DNA from: CAWGYT01 sp963826795
GTDB taxonomy: Bacteria > Planctomycetota > Planctomycetia > Pirellulales > Pirellulaceae
Length of the DNA stretch: 64,000 nucleotides
Assembly (NCBI GenBank): GCA_963826795.1
Contig: CAWGYT010000008.1
Span: 434,001 to 498,000 of the forward strand
Direction: 5' to 3'
Below, piece by piece: positions 55,024 to 62,435 of this stretch; position 1 is the stretch's first letter; each line of letters begins with the position of its first letter. Made by a program: the position numbers and the translations under genes. Below the pieces are notes generated by a model. That model ran no database searches and had not been told where the DNA came from. It worked only from the letters and a program-made list of their open reading frames with translations.

Positions 55024-55626
55024 ATGAGTGATCCCTCCGACCAATCGGAGCCGACCGGCGACCCCGCGACTCGAGCCGACCTGCTCTTGTGGCTCGAACA
55101 GTACGGCGATGAGATGTACGCCCATGCGGTGTCCCGGGTTGAAAGCAGCCAGGCGGCCGAGGAGATCGTCCAGGAAACTTTTTTGGCGGCGTTGCAGAAC
55201 TACGCCAAATTCGAACGCCGAGCCGCCCCGAAGACCTGGCTTGTCGCCATCCTGCGCAACAAAATCATTAACCATTATCGACAACGGGCCCGGCGGCGGA
55301 GTGAAACGGTCTCGTCCGGTGACGACTCGCCCCTCGGCTTGCCCTTCGACTCGCACGGGATCTGGAATGTTCCGATCGGCCCGTGGCCTCGTCGTCCGGA
55401 CGAAGAACTCCAGCGCCGCGAGTTCTGGCAGGCCTTCGACCAATGCCTGGCCAAACTGCCGCCCGGGATTGCCGAATCCTTCGTGTTGCGGGTCTTGGAC
55501 GGCCTCGATACGGAAAACATCTGTAAGACTCTCGGGATTTCCGCCTCTAACCTTGCGGTCCGACTCCATCGGGCTCGACTTGCGCTGCGGGACTGTCTGG
55601 GAAAAAACTGGTTCGGAGACGAATAA
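55024..55626 (+). CDS. ECF-type RNA polymerase sigma factor
   Basis: 200 residues. Region 2 (AHAVSRVESSQAAEEIVQETFLAALQNY..F, then WLVAILRNKIINHYRQRARR) recognises the -10 element. Region 4 (LAKLPPGIAESFVLRVLDGLD, then ICKTLGISASNLAVRLHRAR) binds the -35. An acidic, Pro-rich linker of ~50 residues joins them. No signal-transduction extension is present. ATG 55024 follows rph by 108 bp. The next gene, 4 bp downstream, encodes a zinc-finger anti-sigma factor, so this is a typical sigma/anti-sigma pair, and the spondin/PEP-CTERM gene further on may be one of its targets. The inducing signal is unknown. Confidence 0.92.
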   Translation: MSDPSDQSEPTGDPATRADLLLWLEQYGDEMYAHAVSRVESSQAAEEIVQETFLAALQNYAKFERRAAPKTWLVAILRNKIINHYRQRARRRSETVSSGDDSPLGLPFDSHGIWNVPIGPWPRRPDEELQRREFWQAFDQCLAKLPPGIAESFVLRVLDGLDTENICKTLGISASNLAVRLHRARLALRDCLGKNWFGDE

Positions 55627-55629
55627 CGC

Positions 55630-55926
55630 GTGTCTGTTTGGAAAGCCATCCGCCTGCTCCTGACGCTCCACTGCGAAGAGTCGACCCAGCTGATGTCGGC
55701 CGGCTTGGAGCGTCAGCTGACTCCCGTCGAACGGTGGGCGGTCCGGCTTCATTTTTTGAGTTGCAAGGCATGTCGACGATTCCGACGTCAACTGCGTTTC
55801 ATTCAAGCCGCCGCCGCTCGGCGCCCAAGCCTCGATACGGACCGTGCCCTGCCCGCGCCGATCCGAGCACGAATTGCCGAGCAGTTGCGGCAGCGACCCG
55901 GGGACCCTCCGGCGAATGAGACTTGA
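55630..55926 (+). CDS. Small ZAS-type (zf-HC2) anti-sigma factor, apparently without a membrane segment
   Basis: 98 residues. The zinc anti-sigma motif is recognisable: LHCEEST at the N-terminus and HFLSCKAC (H-x3-C-x2-C) about 30 residues later, the residues that coordinate zinc and clamp the sigma factor. Unlike most family members, no clear transmembrane helix or periplasmic domain follows; the C-terminus is Arg/Pro-rich and soluble-looking, so it may respond to a cytoplasmic (for example redox) signal. GTG 55630 begins 4 bp after the sigma factor stop, supporting co-expression. An alternative, a fragment of a longer anti-sigma factor, is less likely since the frame closes cleanly. Confidence 0.82.
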   Translation: MSVWKAIRLLLTLHCEESTQLMSAGLERQLTPVERWAVRLHFLSCKACRRFRRQLRFIQAAAARRPSLDTDRALPAPIRARIAEQLRQRPGDPPANET

Positions 55927-56025
55927 AAAAATTGTTGTAATCGTTTCGAGGCTCGGACGACCAACGGATGCGACGGCTGGCCCACGGTGCGGCAAGCCAC
56001 GGGTTCCTTCACGAGGAGAGCATCC

Positions 56026-56823
56026 ATGAGTCGATTGTTCGCGACGGTTTCTTGCGGTTTACTGAGTTTGCTCTGGGCCGCTCCGGCGGCGGCGGTTGAG
56101 TTGCAGATTACGGTCGAGAACCTGCAACCGGCCGACGGATTCTATTTCACGCCCGTTTGGCTGGGCCTTCACGATGGCGGGTTCGACCTTTTCGACATGG
56201 GCGCCGCGGCATCCAGCGAGCTGGCCACGTTGGCGGAAACCGGGGATGTGGGCCCCCTCGGAAGCCTGTTTTCCAGCATGACCAACGGCGATGGGACGGC
56301 CCGCGCCGGGACCGTGATCACGGCGCCGGGCGGGTTCGCGGGGGCCCCGGTGTTTGACCCGGGTGAGTCGATTTCCCAGACATGGACCGTCGATCTGCCC
56401 GCCTCGAATCGCTACTTGAGCCTGGCGTCGATGGTCATCCCGTCGAACGACGCCTTCTTCGGAAACGGCAACCCGATGCAGTACGAGGTGTTTGGCGCGG
56501 ATGGGACGTTTCTCGGCCCCTTGGACATCGCGATTGTGGGCGGTTCCATCTACGACGCCGGCTCCGAACTGAATACCACGATGGGAGCCGCCTTCTCGGC
56601 GCTCGGCGGAACTGACGAGGACGAGATGGGCGACGTGATGATGCATCCCGGGCTCGATAACTTTCTGGGCACCCAGACCGCGGCCGGCACGACGTTGGCG
56701 GCGGCCCTCAACGCGGACACGCCGTTGGCTCGGATTCGCGTCAATCAGGTGCCCGAGCCCACCAGTTGGACTCTCGCCCTGCTGGGTCTGCCATGGTTGT
56801 TGCGACGTCGGCCGCGTGCCTAA
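56026..56823 (+). CDS. Spondin-domain exported protein with PEP-CTERM signal
   Basis: 265 residues. Signal peptide MSRLFATVSCGLLSLLWAA is followed by a spondin-N-like domain (VELQITVENLQPADGFYFTP, HDGGFDLFDMGAAASSELAT, LASMVIPSNDAFFGNGNP). Spondin domains bind calcium and mediate extracellular interactions. The C-terminus ends in the exosortase signal VPEPTSWTLALLGLPWLL followed by RRRPRA. GAGGAGAG lies 7 nt before ATG 56026. It lies 99 bp downstream of the anti-sigma gene on the same strand, so it may belong to the ECF regulon or even the transcript. Its precise ligand is unknown. Confidence 0.85.
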   Translation: MSRLFATVSCGLLSLLWAAPAAAVELQITVENLQPADGFYFTPVWLGLHDGGFDLFDMGAAASSELATLAETGDVGPLGSLFSSMTNGDGTARAGTVITAPGGFAGAPVFDPGESISQTWTVDLPASNRYLSLASMVIPSNDAFFGNGNPMQYEVFGADGTFLGPLDIAIVGGSIYDAGSELNTTMGAAFSALGGTDEDEMGDVMMHPGLDNFLGTQTAAGTTLAAALNADTPLARIRVNQVPEPTSWTLALLGLPWLLRRRPRA

Positions 56824-56893
56824 GGGCCCGCGCCAACCCGTCGGTCGGGATCACGCGACGGGCGGCCGCGCGCGGGCGGCCGCCTCGGCGGCC

Positions 56894-57226
56894 TTATTTC
56901 GATGATCCGGCGCGCGTGCGCGTGCAAAGATCAATCAGCTGCCCGAGCGCCTCTTCCGTTTCGACTTGACCCCGCTGCTCACGGACCGTTCGCTCCAAGG
57001 CGAAAGCAGCCGCCGTCAACGAGTCGAATCCGTAGCTGCCAGCGGCTCCCTTGAGCTGATGAGCGAGCATCCCCAGCGTCTCGTCGTCAGCCTGCTCAAA
57101 GGCTTGGCGGAGGGCCGCGATCCGGCCCTCCATTTCGCCGACGAACATTTCGACCAGTTCGCCAAGATCCGGATCGTCGCCAAATTCGGAATAGATGGGC
57201 GCCTTGTCTTTCGCCGAAATCGTCAT
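56894..57226 (-). CDS. HPt (histidine phosphotransfer) domain protein
   Basis: 110 residues, a stand-alone HPt module. The phosphoacceptor histidine is His56 in LGMLAHQLKGAAGSYGF, with the conserved Lys and Gly residues around it in a four-helix-bundle pattern. HPt proteins relay phosphoryl groups from a hybrid kinase receiver to a response regulator. The hybrid histidine kinase at 58719-61583 has a receiver domain but no HPt of its own, so these could be partners; this is inference from proximity only. The second of two ATGs (57224-57226) is preferred because GAGG is 8 nt upstream of it. No response regulator is nearby. Confidence 0.9.
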   Translation of the reverse strand: MTISAKDKAPIYSEFGDDPDLGELVEMFVGEMEGRIAALRQAFEQADDETLGMLAHQLKGAAGSYGFDSLTAAAFALERTVREQRGQVETEEALGQLIDLCTRTRAGSSK

Positions 57227-57735
57227 TGCCATTACCTCGTTGGAATCGTCGCTGAGTTGGGGAAAGGCGTCAGGTTGAGAAAAGGGGTCAGGCTGTCAGT
57301 CGTGCGAAGCACCCGACAGGTCGTCAAGACTCGGGCTTGCTTCGTGGACCCTGCACCCAACCCTAAACTCAACCTGCGACACAGCACTAGCTCGAAGATA
57401 CGATACCTTCCGTGCGTGCGTGCAGCTTGCGGTCGGGAACAATCGCCAGCAATACCGCATCAAGCCTCGGATCATGGCGGTCAAGGACGGACCTTGCTGA
57501 AACCAAACGGCATCTGCGGCACTCGACGACGGGAGTGGTCGTGGCATGCCCTGTCTGATTAACTCGGCAAAACTCGCGGATAAACCGCCAGCTGACGGAC
57601 CATCGAGAGCTAGATTTAGGGCAATTACCGCCGCGTTCAAGCGGCGGGGTCCCGTGAATCGACCTCTCGGCTGTTCGGCTGCGTGTCCCGGGGCCGCTGG
57701 TCATCCGCCGCCGCATCCGCCCCCGAGAGCTGCTC
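57227..57735. repeat. 509-bp divergent intergenic region with REP-like element, copy 3 (degenerate)
   Basis: 57254-57330 contains two GGAAAGGCGTCAGG/AAAAGGGGTCAGG arms and the GTGCGAAGCACCCG core found in the other copies. The right arm is degenerate (GGACCCTGC near 57346). No gene is supported in the remainder to 57735, and no promoter could be assigned with confidence. Confidence 0.75.
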
Positions 57736-58722
57736 ATGCGCTTTGCCAACCAACGGTTTCATTATCGCCTCTGCGCCCTGCTTCTCACCTTGGCGACCGT
57801 GGGCGGATGCGACACGCCCGCACGCCCGTTGCGGGTGGCGGTGAATCCTTGGCCGGGTTATGCATTTCTTTACCTGGCCGAAGAGGCGGGATACTTCGAG
57901 CAAGAGGGCGTGCCCCTCCAGTTGGTCGAATTGACCTCGTTGGGCGACGTCCGTCGAGCGTTCGAAACGGGGCGTGCGGACGTGATGGCTTGTAGCGCGA
58001 TCGAGCTCTTGTTGGTCCACCACGCGGCGACGTGCGCTCCCCAGGCCTTCCTGGTCGCGGACTATTCAAATGGAGCGGATGTCTTGCTCGCACGCCCCGA
58101 GCTGAAGTCGATGTCGGACTTGCGCGGTTGCCGGGTCGGCTTCGAACCCTCGACCTTGGACGCGGTGCACCTCTTTGCGGCCCTCCGATCGGCCGGGCTT
58201 TCCCTCAGCGACGTGCAACTGATTCCCTTGCCCGACGCCGAAAAAACCGACGCCTTCCTCAGGAACGAACTCGATGCCGTTCAATGCTACCCGCCCGTAT
58301 CCACATCGCTCATGGCCGGCCGCCAGCTCAACACGCTCTACGATTCCTCGCATATTCCCCAAGCGGTCGTGGACGTATTGGTCGCCAATGAATCGACGAT
58401 CCGATCACAACCGGACTTACTCGAGGGCCTGGTGCGGGCCTATGGGCGAGCACAGCAGCTGTACCTGGATCAACCCGAACACGCGATGGAAATCATGTGC
58501 CGCCGCACGGGGATGCCGCGTGCAGAATTCCAGTCGGCCATGCAAGGAATCCGGATCCTGGACCGACACCAGCAGCTACCCGAACTCACCGCCCCGGAGG
58601 GACTACAGCATTCGCTGAACTGGACTGCGAACGTGATGAGTGCTGCGAAGATGTTCTCGAAGCCGCTTGCGACGGACGGTCTGATCTCCGCCACCATTGC
58701 CGCAAGGGCCCGTGGAAAGTGA
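57736..58722 (+). CDS. NMT1/THI5-like periplasmic substrate-binding lipoprotein
   Basis: 328 residues. A signal peptide ends in lipobox ATVGGC, so the mature protein is membrane-anchored by lipid. The body is a type-II periplasmic binding fold of the nitrate/sulfonate/taurine/thiamine-precursor type: VAVNPWPGYAFLYLAEEAGYFE, RRAFETGRADVMACSAIELL, DLRGCRVGFEPSTLDAVHLFA and DAVQCYPPVSTSLMA. The substrate is not identifiable. No ABC ATPase or permease is adjacent. Instead its stop codon overlaps the GTG of a hybrid histidine kinase (GTGA at 58719-58722), so the binding protein probably serves as the sensor partner of the kinase rather than as a transporter component. Confidence 0.85.
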   Translation: MRFANQRFHYRLCALLLTLATVGGCDTPARPLRVAVNPWPGYAFLYLAEEAGYFEQEGVPLQLVELTSLGDVRRAFETGRADVMACSAIELLLVHHAATCAPQAFLVADYSNGADVLLARPELKSMSDLRGCRVGFEPSTLDAVHLFAALRSAGLSLSDVQLIPLPDAEKTDAFLRNELDAVQCYPPVSTSLMAGRQLNTLYDSSHIPQAVVDVLVANESTIRSQPDLLEGLVRAYGRAQQLYLDQPEHAMEIMCRRTGMPRAEFQSAMQGIRILDRHQQLPELTAPEGLQHSLNWTANVMSAAKMFSKPLATDGLISATIAARARGK

Positions 58723-61583
58723 ATCTTCCCGACAGCATCCTTCGACGACCCAGCAAGTCGCTTCGCACCGGGATTGTCGTCCCGCTGGTCGGCATGGGCT
58801 CGCTGCTGGCTGCAATCGGCTGTTGGCTGCTGCACGACCTCTATCGCATTCAAGCCGAGCAGCAGTTGATCGATCGCGGCCGACTGCTCGCTGAATCCGT
58901 GGCGCATGCCGTCGAAACCATCGAACACCCGTCGCAACTCCAGCGGTTTGTCACCGCGACTGCCACGGATCAAGATGTGCGGCTGCTGCTCGTCGCCGGC
59001 GGCAATCCCGTGCGGATTCACGCCAGTTCTCGCTTGGAGTGGGTCGGGAAGCTCACGTCAGAACTTCCGGATCATGAACACATCGGTTCAGACCTTGAGC
59101 AAGCCATTACGACGGGCCGTTCGCATTTCGACCTGCACCACGATTCGCTGGGAACCTTTGACTACAGCAGCCCCGTTCATTCACGGCTTGAAATGAGCGA
59201 TCATGTCCTGCTGCCTCGGGGCGCCGTGATGGTCCATCTGGATGGCGCGCCGATGCGCCGAGCTCTGCGCAATACGGCCTTTCTGCAAATCGGCACGCTA
59301 CTGGGCTGTGTGCTTTGCCTCGGTACGATCTCATATATCCTGATCAATCGCCTTGTCATTACGCCCGCGCGGCACGTGACCGACGTCCTTGCTCATCGGG
59401 CAGCGGGTGATCGGGAAATCCGCGTGCCGATCATCCGCGACGACGAATTAGGCTCGCTCAGCCGCACGCTCAATACGATGCTTGACAGCCTCGAGCGGCG
59501 GGAGCGGCAGCAAATTGAACTGCAGAAGGCGTTGCAGAAAAGCTTGCTCAATGAAGAGGAAACACGCCGCGAGCTCGAGTTCCGCCAATTCGCAATCGAT
59601 CAGGCAGCCATCGTTGCCGTCACCGACGTAAGCGGACGAATTACCTACGCGAACGATGCATTCTGCAAGATAAGCGGTTACAAACGCCACGAATTGCTCG
59701 GTAGCAACCACCGAATTCTGAACTCGGGACATCACGATCGCGAGTTCTTCGCCGACATGTATCGCACGATCGCAGGAGGAGAAGTCTGGCGTGGCGAAAT
59801 CCTGAATCGCGCCAGAGACGGCTCGACCTACTGGGTCGATACCACGATCGTACCGACGCTGAACAAGGAAGGAAAAGTGATTCGCTATACCGCGATTCGC
59901 TTCAATATCACGGCCCGCAAAACCGCCCAGGAACGGCTGAGCCTCGTTCTGGATGCGGCTCAGATTGGCATTTGGGACTGGAATATTCCCGGCCAGTTTT
60001 TCTTCGCCAACGACCACTTCAATTCCATGCTGGACTATGAAGGCCAAGATCAGATTCATCCGATTGGATGGTTCTTCGAACATCTGCACTCCGATGACCG
60101 TCAACGTTCCAGTGACGCCATCGAGCTGGCCCATCGTGATGACTCGTTCCGCTATGACGTCGAATTCCGACTCAGGAAAGCCCACGGCGGGCATCGCTGG
60201 ATTCGCAGCACGGGGCGAGTCGTCGAGCGTGACTCAGATGGACGCCCGACACGAATGATCGGCCAGCACATCGATATTCAGGCGCGTAAGGCGATCGAAG
60301 AAGAGCTTCGACTGTCGACCGAAGCAGCCGAGATGGCAAATCGCGCCAAGAGCGAGTTTTTGGCGAATATGAGTCACGAAATCCGGACACCGCTCACGGC
60401 CATCCTGGGTTACGCCGAGCTTCAGCTGGAGGACAGTGAGCTCGCGAACGACCCGGTCCGGCGCAGCGAAGCGGTACGCACGATCCAGCGCAACGGCGAA
60501 CACCTGTTGGCCATCATTAATGACATCCTCGATCTCTCGAAAATTGAAGCCGGGAAAATGACGATCGAACGCATCCCGACTTCCGTCGTCCAGGTCGTGG
60601 CCGATGTCCTCTCGCTGATGGAAGTCCGAGCGGCCGCGAAGAATCTCGTGCTGAAGGCCAAATCCAAGGGGCCGCTGCCCGAGACGATTCAGACGGATCC
60701 GGTCCGTCTACGACAAATCCTCGTGAATCTGATTGGCAACGCCATCAAATTCACGGAAACCGGCGGAGTAACCGTGAGCGTGGAACTGGAACGAGACCTC
60801 GACTCGCCGCCTCGGATCCGTTTCTGCGTCTCGGACACCGGTATCGGCATGACCGACGAACAACTCGCTCGTCTGTTCAAAGCATTTGCGCAGGCCGACA
60901 CGTCCACCTCGCGCCGTTTTGGAGGGACGGGCCTCGGCTTGTTGATCTCGAAGCGACTGTCCGAAATGCTGGGAGGCGACATCACCGCCTCGTCCACGAT
61001 CGGCGAGGGAAGCACGTTCGCGTTCACGATCGCGACCGGCCCGCTCGATGAACGCGAGGTGAACGCCACTCGCCTGGCCGAGCTACCCGCACGTCCGCTG
61101 GCACTGCCCGAACGCGGTCACCCGGATGAGGCCTCAGAGGAACAACCACTGGCCCACCGTCGAGTCCTTTTCGCTGAGGACGGTCCCGACAATCAACGGC
61201 TCATTTCCTTCGTCCTCCGCAAGGCAGGGGCGATCGTCACGGTCGTGGAGAATGGCAAGGAAGCCATCGAACAACTCACCGTCGACGGGACGCTTGACGG
61301 TGAGTTGCTCGCACCGCCCCCGTTCGACGGAATTCTGCTCGACATGCAGATGCCCATCATGGATGGATATGCGGCCGCGAACCACTTGCGAGCGAAAGGC
61401 AATTCCATTCCGATCATGGCACTGACCGCTCATGCCATGGGTGGAGAACGCGAGAAATGCCTGCAGGCCGGTTGCCTGGACTACGCGACCAAGCCGATCA
61501 ACCGCCAGCAGCTGATTCGACAAGTCCAACTGCTCACGGCTGCTGAGCCGATCTCCACGGCCCCCGGCGGCTCCGCCACGTAA
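58719..61583 (+). CDS. Hybrid sensor histidine kinase (TM-sensor-TM-HAMP-PAS-PAS-HisKA-HATPase-REC)
   Basis: 954 residues. TM1 about 18-37, an extracytoplasmic domain 38-185 of unrecognised fold, TM2 188-210, HAMP about 208-262, two PAS domains (about 290-400 and 410-522, with NSGHHDREFF and SDDRQRSSDA segments), HisKA with phosphoacceptor His553 in ANMSHEIRTPL, the ATPase domain (RLRQILVNLIGNAIKFTE; DTGIGM; FGGTGLGL) and a C-terminal receiver with phosphoacceptor Asp875 in GILLDMQMPIMDG. The start is GTG 58719, overlapping the stop of the binding-protein gene. No HPt is included; one is encoded separately at 56894. The output response regulator is not in the window. Confidence 0.95.
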   Translation: MNLPDSILRRPSKSLRTGIVVPLVGMGSLLAAIGCWLLHDLYRIQAEQQLIDRGRLLAESVAHAVETIEHPSQLQRFVTATATDQDVRLLLVAGGNPVRIHASSRLEWVGKLTSELPDHEHIGSDLEQAITTGRSHFDLHHDSLGTFDYSSPVHSRLEMSDHVLLPRGAVMVHLDGAPMRRALRNTAFLQIGTLLGCVLCLGTISYILINRLVITPARHVTDVLAHRAAGDREIRVPIIRDDELGSLSRTLNTMLDSLERRERQQIELQKALQKSLLNEEETRRELEFRQFAIDQAAIVAVTDVSGRITYANDAFCKISGYKRHELLGSNHRILNSGHHDREFFADMYRTIAGGEVWRGEILNRARDGSTYWVDTTIVPTLNKEGKVIRYTAIRFNITARKTAQERLSLVLDAAQIGIWDWNIPGQFFFANDHFNSMLDYEGQDQIHPIGWFFEHLHSDDRQRSSDAIELAHRDDSFRYDVEFRLRKAHGGHRWIRSTGRVVERDSDGRPTRMIGQHIDIQARKAIEEELRLSTEAAEMANRAKSEFLANMSHEIRTPLTAILGYAELQLEDSELANDPVRRSEAVRTIQRNGEHLLAIINDILDLSKIEAGKMTIERIPTSVVQVVADVLSLMEVRAAAKNLVLKAKSKGPLPETIQTDPVRLRQILVNLIGNAIKFTETGGVTVSVELERDLDSPPRIRFCVSDTGIGMTDEQLARLFKAFAQADTSTSRRFGGTGLGLLISKRLSEMLGGDITASSTIGEGSTFAFTIATGPLDEREVNATRLAELPARPLALPERGHPDEASEEQPLAHRRVLFAEDGPDNQRLISFVLRKAGAIVTVVENGKEAIEQLTVDGTLDGELLAPPPFDGILLDMQMPIMDGYAAANHLRAKGNSIPIMALTAHAMGGEREKCLQAGCLDYATKPINRQQLIRQVQLLTAAEPISTAPGGSAT

Positions 61584-61739
61584 CCCCGAAGCAGGCCAAA
61601 TCCGCGGCGCCAATTCGCTCCCCTGAGAAGTACCAATTGATGTCGACCGCCAGCAACCCACGTTTCCGCCGCCGCAGATGTGGATTACGCTGGAATCTGA
61701 CGAGGGGCCGGTTTGTTCTCGATTCGCGACGGCGAAATC

Positions 61740-62351
61740 ATGGCGAAGCTCTATTTCTACTATTCGGCAATGAATGCCGGCAAGTCGACGATCCTGCTTC
61801 AGTCGAGCTACAACTACCGTGAACGCGGCATGAATACCCTGGTCATGACTCCCGAACTCGATACGCGGGATGGTTCAGGTTACGTCACCTCACGCATCGG
61901 CGTCCGGGCTGAGGCTCACGCGTTTCGTCAGATCGATAACCTTTTTCAGACTTGCCAACAAGCGAGTCAGCTCGAGCCGATTCACTGCATGCTGATCGAT
62001 GAGGTGCAATTCTTGACGCGGCGACAAGTCCACCAGTTAACCGACGTCGCGGACGAGCTTGACATCCCGGTGTTAACCTACGGCCTGCGCACCGACTTTC
62101 AAGGCAATCTGTTCGAAGGATCCATGTACTTGCTCGCCTTGGCCGACGCCCTCGTCGAGATCAAGACCATTTGCCATTGTGGCCGGAAAGCCACGATGGT
62201 GCTCCGTCTGGACCGGAAGGGAGTCCCGGTGAGCGACGGTGAGCAGGTCGAAGTCGGGGGCAACGACCGTTATATTTCCGTCTGCCGCCGTCACTTCAAG
62301 TCCGGCATCGCGTCGTCCGAAACCCGACCGCTTCCGTTTCCTGAAACCTGA
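61740..62351 (+). CDS. tdk: Thymidine kinase (type II)
   Basis: 203 residues. Thymidine salvage: ATP-dependent phosphorylation of thymidine. Walker A is YSAMNAGKSTILLQ; then MLIDEVQFLTRRQVHQLTDV, YGLRTDFQGNLFEGSMYLLALAD and the zinc-finger lasso with CHCGRKATMV and VCRRHF. The family length is normal. ATG 61740 (MAKLYFYYSAMNAG) is preferred: the conserved beta-strand starts there, though no strong ribosome site precedes it; frames starting upstream would add non-homologous residues. It follows the hybrid kinase by 156 bp on the same strand but is functionally unrelated. No thymidylate synthase is visible. Confidence 0.96.
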   Translation: MAKLYFYYSAMNAGKSTILLQSSYNYRERGMNTLVMTPELDTRDGSGYVTSRIGVRAEAHAFRQIDNLFQTCQQASQLEPIHCMLIDEVQFLTRRQVHQLTDVADELDIPVLTYGLRTDFQGNLFEGSMYLLALADALVEIKTICHCGRKATMVLRLDRKGVPVSDGEQVEVGGNDRYISVCRRHFKSGIASSETRPLPFPET

Positions 62352-62435
62352 GGCACGATGCCACACGCCGGACACCGCCCGGCCAGTTCACCAGCGCAAC
62401 CCGCTTCACCCTTCACTCGCGAAAGTCTGGCATTG

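Noticed and set aside
54073..55995. 640-codon open frame on the minus strand
   Set aside because: It is antisense to rph, the sigma factor and the anti-sigma factor, all of which have strong family motifs. Composition is shadow-like.
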